A stretch of DNA of 59,055 nucleotides from the NCBI RefSeq assembly GCF_022809095.1, contig NZ_JALAZE010000014.1:1-59055 (forward strand). Reading direction: 5' to 3'. Below are positions 18,337 through 27,638 of this stretch, piece by piece (positions within the stretch are counted from its first letter, which is position 1; every line of letters begins with the position of its first letter). The DNA is from Bacillus kexueae. GTDB lineage: Bacteria > Bacillota > Bacilli > Bacillales > Aeribacillaceae. The notes below the pieces were generated by a model. It did not search any database, was not told where the DNA came from, and saw nothing but the letters and a program-made list of their open reading frames with translations. A program made the position numbers and the translations under genes.

Positions 18337-20811
18337 TTAGCCTGTTTTTTTCGGATATTTAATAACGGGAATCGATGCCCATTTTGGGGTATTATGATCG
18401 ATTTGTGCAACTACGACCGTCATATCATCGTCAATACGACCAGACCGTGTCCGAATCACTTCTTCCATGATGATGTCGGCAATCTCCTGCGGGTCATTAG
18501 TTTCAAGCTCTTTAATTTTACGCTTCATCCATAAGTCATGATTTTCGACATGTTTAGGCCCTTCAAATATGCCGTCACTCATCATGATTAAAATATCCTT
18601 CGCTTTTAATTGTTCATCGACGACATCCACTTCGATCTCATCTACAATCCCAATCGGTAAATTACTTGCTTGCACCTTCAACACTTTTTCACCACGCTTG
18701 ATAAAACTAGGCGTTGACCCAACTTTCATAAATTTGCAACTGGCATCTTGCAAATCAATAATCGCTAAATCTAATGTTGAATACATTTCATCGGTCGTTC
18801 GCAACGATAAAATAGAGTTGACCGTTTTAATAGCTACTTGTTCATCAATACCGGATTGAAGAATTTTTTGTAGTAATTTGATCGTTTCATTGCTTTCAAA
18901 GTGGGCTCGCTCACCATTTCCCATTCCGTCGCTAATGGCAAGCGCATATTTCCCAACCCCTAGCTCTATCATCGTGTAACTATCGCCAGAAACTAAACCT
19001 CCCCCTTTTGCCGCATGTGCTACACCGGTTTCCACACGGAATGTTTTAGCTGACCCAAAAGAGACATGGCAGTACCCATTTGGATACGAGGCACACTCCT
19101 CATGCTTGACAACAACCTGTTCTTCCAGGATATCCGAAAGCATCGGAGCAATGATTTTTTCACATTCTCCATGACCATTGCAATATGGAATGCTCATTTC
19201 AATATCAACATTTCCTTGTTCAAGATTGAAAATGTCAATATGCCCAATTTCCACTCCAAAACTTTGAAGCGCCTCAATAATTTGATCTTCCTGTAGAAAG
19301 TGGTGCTCTCTCTCCTTTTTCATTTCTTTTGAGAAATCACTCATTACTTGTGAAACACCTAATAGTTGCTCCGCTACTAAACGACGAGTTTCTTGAATCT
19401 GTTTCTTAAGCTTTTGATTCGCCAAGAAATAATTCATTTCTTGTTCCATCGTTTCCTCTACTTTTTGTGCCTTTGAACAATATTTACTAAATTCTCTTTT
19501 TAATTTACGGTTTAAATGATACGTATTTTCCTTATGTTCGTTCATTATTTGTTTCATTAAACCATACGTATAATCAAAGTTTTGGGCCCAGCACTTATCT
19601 TTCTTAAAGCATGTCTGACAAGTACTTTCCGTAATATTACTTAAAAATAAATCTACCTCTCGATCTTCATCTTGTTTTTCTTCTGCATAAAATGTTGAGA
19701 AACTTTCGGATAGAGCTTGAAAGACATTTGAGAACTGATCGACTCGATGAGCTGTCACATCGCGTATTTTTCGTACGTACTGCTGTTGTTCCATGGCATA
19801 TTCATTCGTACCTGGAATATGCTTAGCTAACCGATTCGTAAAAGACCTCGGTGTCAACAAAAATAATCCAACAGCAATTAAAGACTCGATCATGTTCGCC
19901 CAAATATCTGCGGACCCTTCCCCGTACAACGTTAATAGCATGGATCCTATTAACAAACCAACGGCCGCGCCAATTTTGTTTCCTTCTCGTAATAAACCTC
20001 CTAGTAAGCCTGAGAAAGCAAGTAAACTCATCTGATACAAGTTCCCAATGTTAGCTAGGCTTAAAACTAACCCTGTGACAACACCTACCGTACATCCAAG
20101 ACTAGCCCCGCCAGTAAAAGCAAAAAGAAGTACAATGTATCGAGACAAGATATGCTCAGCTTGAAGGTTTTCATATTGAATCCCTATTAAACCTGTCATA
20201 ACAGATGCGAGCAAAATCATCAGACAAATAATCTCTTCAATTTTATACGTTTGTTTAAATGATCTTGCTGAAATGAGTGGAATACTTTGGAGAAATATAA
20301 GAGTCAAAATAAAGGATAGTCCTGATTCGACACCAGCCATCATATAGTCATACATCGTTAAAGACTGGTACATGAAGTAAGAATAAAGAAGTCTAGTTAG
20401 TAGCAACGAGCTAAATACCGTAAAGGGGAGTGCCTTTAATCGATCTTTATAAAAGATCGTGGTCATTTTGTTGAACAAAATGAATATAAATATAGAAACT
20501 CCAACGATAACCGATAGTTGCGGTGATATAGTTAGTGAGCCTGCAATCAACGAAAAAGCAGCCAAAAGAGCTTTGTCCTTCTTCATCAACAAAATCGCAC
20601 CAAAAAACGGGAGGGCAAATGGAACTATCTCTGATAAAATGAACGCTCGTCCAAGAAGAAAGCCAATAATCACATAAATAAACCCACGATAAAACATAAT
20701 GGAATAAAATTTTAGACTAGCCGTCTTCCACAACCTAGCCAAAAAAGCATTAGCCCTCTGAAAATGAACTCCCGACACCGGCTCCGCTAACCTTCTCTCA
20801 ACTTTTTCCAT
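18337..20811 (-). CDS. spoIIE: Stage II sporulation protein E (PP2C phosphatase)
   Basis: Membrane phosphatase that localises to the polar septum with FtsZ and dephosphorylates SpoIIAA, activating sigma-F in the forespore. The N-terminal 330 or so residues hold about ten membrane segments; a central regulatory region has the cysteine pattern CQTCFKKDKCW; the C-terminal PP2C domain has AISDGMGNGERA and LIMMSDGIFEGP. The ATG at 20811 gives 824 residues, close to B. subtilis; an upstream TTG (20850) lies within the promoter region. Its promoter is described separately. Confidence 0.97.
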   Translation of the reverse strand: MEKVERRLAEPVSGVHFQRANAFLARLWKTASLKFYSIMFYRGFIYVIIGFLLGRAFILSEIVPFALPFFGAILLMKKDKALLAAFSLIAGSLTISPQLSVIVGVSIFIFILFNKMTTIFYKDRLKALPFTVFSSLLLTRLLYSYFMYQSLTMYDYMMAGVESGLSFILTLIFLQSIPLISARSFKQTYKIEEIICLMILLASVMTGLIGIQYENLQAEHILSRYIVLLFAFTGGASLGCTVGVVTGLVLSLANIGNLYQMSLLAFSGLLGGLLREGNKIGAAVGLLIGSMLLTLYGEGSADIWANMIESLIAVGLFLLTPRSFTNRLAKHIPGTNEYAMEQQQYVRKIRDVTAHRVDQFSNVFQALSESFSTFYAEEKQDEDREVDLFLSNITESTCQTCFKKDKCWAQNFDYTYGLMKQIMNEHKENTYHLNRKLKREFSKYCSKAQKVEETMEQEMNYFLANQKLKKQIQETRRLVAEQLLGVSQVMSDFSKEMKKEREHHFLQEDQIIEALQSFGVEIGHIDIFNLEQGNVDIEMSIPYCNGHGECEKIIAPMLSDILEEQVVVKHEECASYPNGYCHVSFGSAKTFRVETGVAHAAKGGGLVSGDSYTMIELGVGKYALAISDGMGNGERAHFESNETIKLLQKILQSGIDEQVAIKTVNSILSLRTTDEMYSTLDLAIIDLQDASCKFMKVGSTPSFIKRGEKVLKVQASNLPIGIVDEIEVDVVDEQLKAKDILIMMSDGIFEGPKHVENHDLWMKRKIKELETNDPQEIADIIMEEVIRTRSGRIDDDMTVVVAQIDHNTPKWASIPVIKYPKKTG

Positions 20812-20845
20812 TATTATACACTCCCTCAAAAGAATAATTACCTGT

Positions 20846-20878
20846 AGCATAACAGAATAGAAAGTTAGAATTTGTCAA
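20846..20878 (-). promoter_or_regulatory. spoIIE promoter with 21-bp spacer
   Basis: On the minus strand: -35 TTGACA (20873-20878) and -10 TATGCT (20846-20851) separated by 21 bp. The B. subtilis spoIIE promoter is known for this spacing and needs Spo0A~P. Box-like sequences, each one mismatch from TGNCGAA, are TGACAAA overlapping the -35, AGTCGAA (20905-20911) and TGTCGCA (20924-20930). From 20931 to 21382 I see no gene. Confidence 0.7.
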
Positions 20879-21382
20879 AACAAGGGGTTGAATCGAAAGA
20901 ATTGTTCGACTATTTATGTTATATGCGACACAATATTTGGGAATAAGACAACCTTCTAGGCAAAAAATGGCATTTAAAGAGGAATGAACGAAAAATTAGG
21001 AGATAAAATAGGTCTCAATAGACGTTCAATAGAATGTAGCAGTAGACTTGTAGGGGTGAAATTAGATCCTCTATGAAGATCCTACACACTAACGAATCTA
21101 CTTACGTTTACACGTTTCATTTTGCAGCACTCGCTAAAACCAAATTCGACTCACTAGGAGGACTTCGACGCACACTACATAGAGTGAAAAATACCGTGAA
21201 CATTTATTTTATTCCTACTAAAAACAACAACCTTAAGAAAAAAACTTTCTAAATTATCGTTTCTTTTGGTTATTCAATTACTTCAAAAAACGGACGCTTC
21301 TCAGTGCGCGAGAATCTCCCGTTCATGGGCCGCTTGTCTATCACGAGTATTTCTATGATGTAAAAACAGGATAAAAATACAC

Positions 21383-21418
21383 AAAAAAAAACGACTTCTC
21401 GTGATAAGAAGTCGTTTT
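21383..21418 (-). terminator. tRNA operon terminator
   Basis: On the minus strand AACGACTTCT pairs with AGAAGTCGTT, followed by nine T, just after tRNA-Glu. Confidence 0.92.
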
Positions 21419-21421
21419 TGA

Positions 21422-21493
21422 TGACCCGTACGGGATTCGAACCCGTGTTACCGCCGTGAAAGGGCGGTGTCTTAACCACTTGACCAACGGGCC
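21422..21493 (-). tRNA. trnE: tRNA-Glu (anticodon TTC)
   Basis: A 72-nt cloverleaf on the minus strand starting GGCCCGTTGGTCAAGTGGTT, anticodon loop CTTTCAC, T-loop GGGTTCGAATCCC, acceptor closing ACGGGTC plus discriminator A. CCA is not encoded (TCA follows). It follows tRNA-Met in the same transcript, the arrangement of B. subtilis trnSL. Confidence 0.96.
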
Positions 21494-21506
21494 ATATTTT
21501 CTTTTT

Positions 21507-21583
21507 TGGTAGCGGCGGAGGGAATCGAACCCCCGACCTCACGGGTATGAACCGTACGCTCTAGCCAGCTGAGCTACACCGCC
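21507..21583 (-). tRNA. trnM: tRNA-Met, elongator (anticodon CAT)
   Basis: Minus-strand cloverleaf starting GGCGGTGTAGCTCAGCTGGC, anticodon loop GTTCATACC, T-loop GGGTTCGATTCCC, and encoded CCA at 21507-21509. The first acceptor pair is G-U, and there is no C1-A72 mismatch like that of initiator tRNA, so it is the elongator. Confidence 0.93.
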
Positions 21584-21604
21584 ATCTCAATAAGCACATT
21601 TTCT

Positions 21605-21633
21605 ATAATACCTACCTAATACCCTTTCGTCAA
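21605..21633 (-). promoter_or_regulatory. tRNA operon promoter
   Basis: On the minus strand: -35 TTGACG (21628-21633), 17-bp spacer, -10 TATTAT (21605-21610), about 20 bp before tRNA-Met. Confidence 0.8.
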
Positions 21634-21673
21634 TAGACAATTTAAATTTTTTTATCAATAATTTCACATACGT

Positions 21674-21804
21674 ATAAGAAACATACATGATTTTACACTC
21701 ACACCCCGGACATGAAAATTTATTCTCCCCGGGGTTTCCTTTCTTTCTACCATCTACCTATCATGATCGATCATTCAGCTCATAGGTAATGTTTATTTTC
21801 ACAG
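21674..21804 (+). repeat. Repeat module A, copy 1 (two stem-loops), joined to repeat B copy 3
   Basis: About 130 bp starting ATAAGAAACATACATGATTT. It contains a stem (ACCCCGG...CCGGGGT) with an AT-rich loop and a second stem (ACCTAT...ATAGGT) around CATGATCGATCATTCAGC. Near-identical copies are at 39270 and 57875; all three are followed immediately by a full-orientation repeat B. Confidence 0.92.
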
Positions 21805-21976
21805 AAAAAGCGCAAAGCGCAAGTCCTTAGGCGAAGGGCGCTGGTGGACCTGCGAGGAGACTTCCTTCGCCACAGCAGGGCCGAAGCGACCCGAGCTGAT
21901 GGCGCTTGGAGCTAGACACCAAAAAACTGTAAAGAGAATACGTTAACACTTTATTGAACGTAAACTTTCTGTAACA
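21805..21976 (+). repeat. Repeat family B, copy 3 (beyond yabR terminator)
   Basis: A full-length copy, AAAAGCGCAAAGCGCAAGTC to TTTCTGTAACAAC, ending at the poly-T side of the yabR terminator and preceded directly by module A. Confidence 0.93.
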
Positions 21977-22010
21977 ACAAAAAACACTCAGGAGAATTCT
22001 CCTGAGTGAT
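21977..22010 (-). terminator. yabR terminator
   Basis: A perfect 12-bp stem on the minus strand (CACTCAGGAGAA pairing with TTCTCCTGAGTG) followed by TTTTTT. Confidence 0.92.
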
Positions 22011-22043
22011 AACATAACATCTATCATTTGAATGGCAGCAAGC

Positions 22044-22442
22044 TTAACCTCTTCTTGCCCCTCTTCCGCCACGGCGAGACTCCGTGTGGCGACGAAGTGA
22101 CGCGAGACGATCCTCGCTTTCTTTTAAGAAACGGTTCATTTTTTGTTCAAAGCTTTCTTTTGAACGCTGATCATTTCTTTTCGGGCGGTCTGAACGTTCT
22201 GGACGACGATCTTTCGCCTTTTTAATTGAAAGGCCAATCTTTCCGTCTTTCTCTACATTGATTACCTTTACTTCTACTTGATCGCCTACTTGCAAATGTT
22301 CATTGATGTCCTTAACGTAGTTATCTGCAACCTCACTAATGTGAACTAAACCTGTTGAGCCTCCTGGCAGCTCCACAAACGCTCCAAATTTAGTAATACC
22401 TGTTACCTTACCTTGTAACTTGCTGCCAACTTCAATCGACAT
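22044..22442 (-). CDS. yabR: S1-domain RNA-binding protein (YabR)
   Basis: A 132-residue protein with one S1 RNA-binding domain at residues about 5-75 (VGSKLQGKVTGITKFGAFVE, then STGLVHISEVAD and IGLSIKKAK), followed by a basic, arginine-rich tail ending RRGGRGARRG. It matches B. subtilis YabR closely and resembles general stress protein 13 of the same family. The ATG at 22442, after AAGGAGGAG, is preferred to one at 22472. It follows divIC and ends in its own terminator before the tRNAs. The RNA targets are unknown. Confidence 0.94.
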   Translation of the reverse strand: MSIEVGSKLQGKVTGITKFGAFVELPGGSTGLVHISEVADNYVKDINEHLQVGDQVEVKVINVEKDGKIGLSIKKAKDRRPERSDRPKRNDQRSKESFEQKMNRFLKESEDRLASLRRHTESRRGGRGARRG

Positions 22443-22534
22443 AAAAAAAATGCTCCTCCTTAAATCTTTCAAAAATAAGTTAAAAATAATTTACTTAATT
22501 ATACAAAAATAAAATTAGGGGGTCAATAACATGA

Positions 22535-22912
22535 CTACTCTGTACCATCTGGAATGTTAAAAATAATTTCCCCTTCATCGGATAAAAAGTAATCTCTTCT
22601 AGCTAACTTAGCAATATATTCATCATCATTTAATTTTTTTATTTCGTTCTCAATCTTTTTTTGTTCTTGCTCCAAAGTGGACAACTCTTTTTCGAGTCTT
22701 TCTTTTTCTTCCATCTTCTCTTGAATCGCGGAGGCTTGAGAAATTATCTTGGTTGAAATGATTGCAACAGAGGCTAGCATGACAATAATAAGAACGGTTA
22801 ATCTTCTGATTAACCCTTTTTTTCTTCTTTTTTTCATATGTTCTTGCTTCTCATGCTGAATCACGTAATCGGATTGTATACGAGCAATTTTTTGCTTCCT
22901 CTCAGCAGCCAT
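22535..22912 (-). CDS. divIC: Cell division protein DivIC
   Basis: Bitopic divisome protein, partner of FtsL and DivIB at the septum. A basic cytoplasmic N-terminal part (KKRRKKGLIRR) precedes one membrane segment (LTVLIIVMLASVAIIST), followed by a coiled-coil (KMEEKERLEKELSTLEQEQK) and the conserved end DDEYIAKLARRDYFLSDEGE. 125 residues from the ATG at 22912, which has GAGGAGG upstream. It lies downstream of yabQ with a 13-bp gap, so it may be expressed also in the sporulation operon. Confidence 0.95.
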   Translation of the reverse strand: MAAERKQKIARIQSDYVIQHEKQEHMKKRRKKGLIRRLTVLIIVMLASVAIISTKIISQASAIQEKMEEKERLEKELSTLEQEQKKIENEIKKLNDDEYIAKLARRDYFLSDEGEIIFNIPDGTE

Positions 22913-22925
22913 TCTTTTAACCTCC

Positions 22926-23564
22926 TCACTTTTTATGAAAAAGATGGCTAGCAAATTCAGTCAACCTACTGAATAACTTCTTGACGCTTTCGGAAAATCC
23001 TTCCACTTTCCTTAATATTTTTTTGCTCTTTACTCGAAACGGAGCAGGGAGTCTTCTCCAAAGCTGTTTCATTAACCATAACAATGGTGACAATAAAATT
23101 TTACATAACTTCCAAATAACTTGTGAAGTCCCTTTTAGAACTCTCCATAAAAAAGCAAAAAGACCTACGATAATTGTAGCAATAAGTCCTACTATAATTG
23201 TTATCGGCTTGAAAATAAATAGTTGAATGGCTTTCTTAATAAATTGGTAAATCATTGTTACGATACGGATACAAAAGAAAAGTGTCTTTAAATAAAAAGT
23301 CCGAAATAAGCTTTGATACGCAGCAAAGCCACATAAAATGGCTAAAAAAATATAAAACCGGAGCACCCCTTCATTTACAAGTAATAATACATAAAACACG
23401 AGAAGTGCTTGGACAACCCAGAAAACAAGGTCGTTTACAAAAACGACCCACTTCATCAATTGTTGCCGATTTAGAAAATGTCGATACGTATCTAACGATG
23501 CACCCAAGAAGCTGCCCATCCCAATCATTGCGAGCATCGTATATGCTTGAGTCGTTAGTGTCAT
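22926..23564 (-). CDS. yabQ: Spore cortex biosynthesis protein YabQ
   Basis: Membrane protein needed for spore cortex formation in B. subtilis. Four to five hydrophobic segments in the first 150 residues (for example MLAMIGMGSFLGASLDTY, VQALLVFYVLLLVN, TIIVGLIATIIVGLFAFLW) and a basic C-terminal part. 212 residues. Its start overlaps the yabP end by 4 nt, showing coupling. The first residues are the YabQ family start. Confidence 0.92.
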   Translation of the reverse strand: MTLTTQAYTMLAMIGMGSFLGASLDTYRHFLNRQQLMKWVVFVNDLVFWVVQALLVFYVLLLVNEGVLRFYIFLAILCGFAAYQSLFRTFYLKTLFFCIRIVTMIYQFIKKAIQLFIFKPITIIVGLIATIIVGLFAFLWRVLKGTSQVIWKLCKILLSPLLWLMKQLWRRLPAPFRVKSKKILRKVEGFSESVKKLFSRLTEFASHLFHKK

Positions 23565-23863
23565 TTAAACAACTTGCCAAAGAATCCTTTAGCCTTCTCC
23601 CCATTGTGATCATCTAAGTACACTAAATCATAAATTCGACTTCCTTTAATGGATACAATTCCTTGTTCCACATCTAAGTTCTTCATCTGTAAATTCTCTC
23701 CACGGATGGCTAAAGGACCCATAACCGTTTCTAACAAAAACTCTTCATTATCGAAACTCTCAACTTGCTTTACACCTGTAATATTTAAGAATTTCCTGCC
23801 CTTCATCATCACATCATGTTCTTGTGCTTTATGTGAAAGGTTCCCATCATAACTTTGGTTCAT
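23561..23863 (-). CDS. yabP: Spore protein YabP
   Basis: A 100-residue member of the YabP/YqfC family, made in the mother cell and required for cortex synthesis in B. subtilis. It is mostly beta structure: KFLNITGVKQVESFDNEEFL, then TVMGPLAIRGENLQMKNLD and VSIKGSRIYDLVY. I chose the ATG at 23863 with GGGGGATGAT upstream rather than the GTG at 23881. It is coupled to yabQ and has a sigma-E-like promoter just upstream. Confidence 0.92.
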   Translation of the reverse strand: MNQSYDGNLSHKAQEHDVMMKGRKFLNITGVKQVESFDNEEFLLETVMGPLAIRGENLQMKNLDVEQGIVSIKGSRIYDLVYLDDHNGEKAKGFFGKLFK

Positions 23864-23885
23864 GATAAAATCATCCCCCACATTT

Positions 23886-23913
23886 CATGTATAGGTTTTT
23901 CTTTTACAATATG
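23886..23913 (-). promoter_or_regulatory. Candidate sigma-E promoter of yabPQ
   Basis: On the minus strand CATATT (23908-23913), 14-bp spacer, TATACATG (23886-23893), close to the sigma-E pattern of -35 ATATT and -10 CATACANT. B. subtilis yabP is sigma-E controlled. Confidence 0.5.
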
Positions 23914-23943
23914 TATGTGAGGGATGATTTGTTTAGAACAAGC

Positions 23944-24207
23944 CTATTCAACGGATACTTTTTCTTCTTTCACCACTTTATATAACGATGCCGCCTCTTC
24001 TTTCTTTGCCGATTCTTGAAGTGATTCAATCTTTACAGTTAAAATCTTTTGGCCGAATTGGATTGAAAGTTCGTCTCCTACTTTTACATTGGAACTCGCT
24101 TTTGCTACAACTCCATTAATGGTGATACGTCCTTGATCAGCCACCTCCTTTGCCAGTGTTCTTCTTTTGATTAATCGTGAAACCTTTAAAAATTTATCTA
24201 ATCTCAT
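23944..24207 (-). CDS. rqcP: RqcP, S4-domain ribosome quality-control factor (YabO)
   Basis: A small S4 RNA-binding protein (87 residues): [20 protein letters not shown] with [20 protein letters not shown] is the full S4 fold (Hsp15-like). In B. subtilis YabO/RqcP works with RqcH to add alanine tails to nascent chains on obstructed 60S-like (50S) subunits. It is 3 bp downstream of yabN, so co-translated with it, and separated from yabP by the sigma-E-like promoter. Confidence 0.94.
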   Translation of the reverse strand: MRLDKFLKVSRLIKRRTLAKEVADQGRITINGVVAKASSNVKVGDELSIQFGQKILTVKIESLQESAKKEEAASLYKVVKEEKVSVE

Positions 24208-24210
24208 CCA

Positions 24211-25683
24211 TTATTCCTCCTCTAAACGTTTAGCTTCTTCCCAAAGTCGATCCATTTCTTCTAGTGACATTTCTGTTAATGGGGTTCCTGTCTCTCTTGC
24301 TTTCGCTTCGATATATTGGAAACGAGTAAGGAACTTATGGTTTGTCGTACTTAAAGCTGTCTCTGGTTCAATATCGTAAAAGCGAGCAATGTTAATAAAT
24401 GCAAAAAGAATATCCCCAAACTCTTTCTCAACTTTTCGCTTATCTTGTAAACCTTCTCTTATTTCCGTTTCAAATTCGCTTATTTCTTCATGAACCTTCT
24501 TCCAAGCATCGTTTACATTAGTCCAATCGAATCCCACTTTTGCTGCTTTTTTCTGAAGTTTATACGCCTTTGTTAAAGCTGGGAGTGAGGATGCAATGGA
24601 ATCTAGAATCGATTCCTCTTGTTGATTTCCTTTCTCTACTTTTTTGATTTCCTCCCAGTTAGAAACAACTTCTTCAGCATCGTCTACACTCACCTCACCA
24701 AAAACATGTGGGTGGCGGCGAATCATTTTACTCGTTACACTTCTTACTACTTCGTCAATCGTAAATAGACCGTCATCTTCACCAATTTGAGCATGAAGCA
24801 TGATTTGCAACAAGACATCACCTAATTCTTCAATCATATGATCAATGTCTTCATTCTCGATTGCCTCTAGCAGTTCGTAACATTCCTCAATTAAATATCG
24901 CTTTAAAGAATGATGCGTTTGTTTACGATCCCACGGGCAACCATTCGGTCCACGTAGCTCTGCAATCACTGATCGTAATGAGGAAAATTGGTGATACAGC
25001 AGTTCCTCTTCTTTTACCGGAGGAACATAAACACTTGTTAAGTTATTGATTTGAACATGTCGATCCAATTCATATAATGGTACTTCTTTAACAACCTCAT
25101 CTTTACTACCCGCAGCTGTAACAATAAAAACCGGGTAATCATAAGGAAGATCATCCATTAACGTCAGCTTTACTTCTGAGGCAACCATATGATCATACAC
25201 TTGGCAAATGAACATATGTTGACGATACGATAACTCCTCACGCTGCATCCCAATAGCATCCACAAATTGAAACCCTTCAATAGGGTCAATCTGAACAGCT
25301 GTTAACATATCATCGATAAATGACTGTCCACCTTTTATCTCTACTTCAACCTCTCCATTGTGGTGCCTTTTCAGTAAAAGCTGCACCGTTTTCTCGGCCA
25401 CGAGTGGATGTCCAGGTACAGCATAAACAATTTCACCGTTATCTTTTGCTAATTTCACTAACTGGGAAACGATATCTTCATAGACGTCATCAAACTGCTC
25501 ATGCATTTCATACACATGATCAAATGATTGAGCGTTCTGTAATTTTGTACTTAATTGCTCTACAACAGGATGATGCTTCGTTCGTAAGAATAAAGGCAAT
25601 TGATGGTCCGTTAATAATTGATAAATACCAAACGGAAGTTGTTCCAAATCTCCAGCACCGAGTCCAATAACTATAATTTTCAA
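24211..25683 (-). CDS. yabN: YabN: tetrapyrrole methylase-like plus MazG pyrophosphohydrolase fusion
   Basis: A two-domain protein of 490 residues. The N-terminal part (about 1-220) is a SAM-dependent methylase-like fold starting [19 protein letters not shown] with [16 protein letters not shown]. The C-terminal part is a tandem MazG nucleotide pyrophosphohydrolase: [20 protein letters not shown], [10 protein letters not shown] region, [14 protein letters not shown], then a second [14 protein letters not shown]. It presumably hydrolyses noncanonical NTPs. It follows yabM and precedes rqcP in the conserved cluster. Confidence 0.94.
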   Translation of the reverse strand: MKIIVIGLGAGDLEQLPFGIYQLLTDHQLPLFLRTKHHPVVEQLSTKLQNAQSFDHVYEMHEQFDDVYEDIVSQLVKLAKDNGEIVYAVPGHPLVAEKTVQLLLKRHHNGEVEVEIKGGQSFIDDMLTAVQIDPIEGFQFVDAIGMQREELSYRQHMFICQVYDHMVASEVKLTLMDDLPYDYPVFIVTAAGSKDEVVKEVPLYELDRHVQINNLTSVYVPPVKEEELLYHQFSSLRSVIAELRGPNGCPWDRKQTHHSLKRYLIEECYELLEAIENEDIDHMIEELGDVLLQIMLHAQIGEDDGLFTIDEVVRSVTSKMIRRHPHVFGEVSVDDAEEVVSNWEEIKKVEKGNQQEESILDSIASSLPALTKAYKLQKKAAKVGFDWTNVNDAWKKVHEEISEFETEIREGLQDKRKVEKEFGDILFAFINIARFYDIEPETALSTTNHKFLTRFQYIEAKARETGTPLTEMSLEEMDRLWEEAKRLEEE

Positions 25684-25707
25684 TCCTCGTCCCTCTTTCC
25701 TTTTGAA

Positions 25708-27267
25708 TTACTTTTTCCCTATAAGAAACTCCCAATCTTCTTTCGTTACGACTTTTAATAAAACCAACCCACCAACGTAAATGAATGCACCAATGAGGAC
25801 GGAAACAAGTGCGTTAGCAGTTGCTAGCAGGCGAATTTGGTCTGAATCATCACTGAAGAAAAATAATTGAATAACCTTAATTATGATGACCATAACGAAC
25901 GCGATAAACGTCATATTCAATACATCTTGACGGTCCAGTAGACGAAACGGCTCTTTTCGAATAAATAATAAGTTTAGCAATGCAATGACAAGAAAAGCAC
26001 AAACCGTTGCCAATGCTGCGCCCAACGTATCCCATTTTTCAATAAACCATACGTTTGAAATCCATTTTACCCCTATTCCAATTAAAACAGTTATTGCTGG
26101 GATTTCTGCCTTGTCTAACCCCTGTAGGACAGCTCCTGACGTAATCGCAATTGAACAAAACAAAATCGATAAACAATATACAGCTAATACACTTGATCCC
26201 TTGCCATTTGAAAAGAGCATGATATTTAGCGGTTCTATTATAGCTATGATCCCAGCAGTTGCAGCAATCGCAAGCGATAAACAAACTTTAAACGCATATT
26301 GAATTGACTGCTGAACGTCTTCTACACCTTTTGCTATAGCTGGAACAAACGATAAGGCAAAAGATGTTGCCACAATCGCCCCCAATTGAAGTAATGGTTG
26401 TCCTCGATCATACACTCCTTTTAACACCTTCGCCTCATGCTCACTCCATCCACTTTCTACAAGGATGCGATAAACTTGGAACGAATCAATCATTTGCATA
26501 AAAATAAGGAGCATACTTGCAAAGCAAATGGTCAAGCTGTACTTGAAAAGCTTTCGTAAAATAATGAATCGTTCTTTTTTAGTAACAGGAACGAGTATTA
26601 TGGCTCGCCAAGGTATCTCCGCTTTTTTTATAAATACCATTAAGACGAAAAGTGCGGCGATACTTCCTAAAAGCGATCCAAAAAGGGCGCCAGCACCCGT
26701 TATATATAAATCATACCCATTTTGCACAAAAAGGTATGAAAGAATAATGATAGTTAAAACCCTAATAAATTGTTCTGTCACTTGGGACAGAGCAGTCGGT
26801 GGCATCATATGTTCACTTTGAAAATAACCTCTTAAAATTGAAACGAATGGGATCATGAGAAAAGAAAGTGAAATAACGCGAATTAAAACGGACAGCTCTT
26901 CATCTCCCATCCCTAGCGCAATAAATGGTGCACCGCTGTATAAAATAAGAAAGCTCCCAAAGCCAAAAATAGTTAAAAATAGCGAGGAGACTTTCAGCAC
27001 TTTCAGTGAACTGTTTTCATGACCGAATGTTGAAGAATCATTCATCAACTTCGAAATCATGACCGGGAAGCCAGAAGTTGCTAACAAGATGGAAACACCA
27101 TATATCGGATAGACCTGCTGATAAATATAAAATCCTACATCGCCAACTATATTCTGAAATGGAACACGATAAACTGCACTCAAAATTTTTGAACATAATG
27201 CAGCGATAGTTAAGATGAATGCACCCTTTAATATAATCGCCGGTGCTTTCGTAGGCCGATCGTTCAT
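25708..27267 (-). CDS. yabM: Oligosaccharide flippase-family membrane protein (YabM, SpoVB-like)
   Basis: A 519-residue MOP/MATE-superfamily protein with about 14 membrane segments, N-terminal LKGAFILTIAALCSKILSAV being typical for SpoVB and MurJ-like lipid II flippases of Bacillus. Likely exports a lipid-linked precursor or polysaccharide; the substrate is not known. The ATG at 27267 has GGAAGGAGAAAGAG upstream and is preferred to the one at 27303. It begins the yabMNO-PQ-divIC group after spoVT. Confidence 0.9.
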   Translation of the reverse strand: MNDRPTKAPAIILKGAFILTIAALCSKILSAVYRVPFQNIVGDVGFYIYQQVYPIYGVSILLATSGFPVMISKLMNDSSTFGHENSSLKVLKVSSLFLTIFGFGSFLILYSGAPFIALGMGDEELSVLIRVISLSFLMIPFVSILRGYFQSEHMMPPTALSQVTEQFIRVLTIIILSYLFVQNGYDLYITGAGALFGSLLGSIAALFVLMVFIKKAEIPWRAIILVPVTKKERFIILRKLFKYSLTICFASMLLIFMQMIDSFQVYRILVESGWSEHEAKVLKGVYDRGQPLLQLGAIVATSFALSFVPAIAKGVEDVQQSIQYAFKVCLSLAIAATAGIIAIIEPLNIMLFSNGKGSSVLAVYCLSILFCSIAITSGAVLQGLDKAEIPAITVLIGIGVKWISNVWFIEKWDTLGAALATVCAFLVIALLNLLFIRKEPFRLLDRQDVLNMTFIAFVMVIIIKVIQLFFFSDDSDQIRLLATANALVSVLIGAFIYVGGLVLLKVVTKEDWEFLIGKK

Positions 27268-27412
27268 CTCTTTCTCCTTCCAGTTAATACCTAAAGATGT
27301 CATTTTTCAACTTATTATACCATATGAAAAACAACCTCTATCCTTGTTGCATAATTACTTCATTTTTCGCTTTTTACGTAGGCGGTGTAGCGATTTATAA
27401 GTCTGAACAAAT

Positions 27413-27582
27413 AAGAAAAGTCCAAGTCCTTAGGCGAAGGGCGCTGGAGGACCTGCGAGGAGGCTTCCGTCGCCACAGCAGGGCCGAAGCGACCCGAGCT
27501 GATGGCGCTTGGAGCTAGACACCAAAAAAACGGTAAAGAGAATACGTTAACACTTTATTGAACTTAAACTTTCTGTAACAAT
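27413..27582 (+). repeat. Repeat family B, copy 4 (beyond spoVT terminator)
   Basis: Begins GAAAAGTCCAAGTCCTTAGG, so the usual GCGCAAAGCGC block has been lost, but the rest is full length to TTTCTGTAACAATG at the spoVT terminator. Nothing else is recognisable in 27304-27412. Confidence 0.92.
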
Positions 27583-27615
27583 GACAAAAAGAGCGCCCTA
27601 TCGGACACTCTTTCT
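27583..27615 (-). terminator. spoVT terminator
   Basis: On the minus strand AAAGAGTGTCC closes with GGGCGCTCTTTTT, just after the spoVT stop. Confidence 0.85.
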
Positions 27616-27638
27616 GATTGCTAAAAAACATTATCAAA

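Noticed and set aside
21270-21542. Open frame of 90 codons across the tRNA region
   Set aside because: It runs through both tRNA genes and their terminator; the tRNAs explain the sequence.
21674-21770. CRISPR-like repeat structure
   Set aside because: The repeats are long, far apart and have no regular spacers or cas genes.
23371-23613. Overlapping frames of 80-120 codons antisense or out of frame to yabQ/yabP
   Set aside because: They overlap well-supported genes, lack ribosome-binding sites and show no family features.
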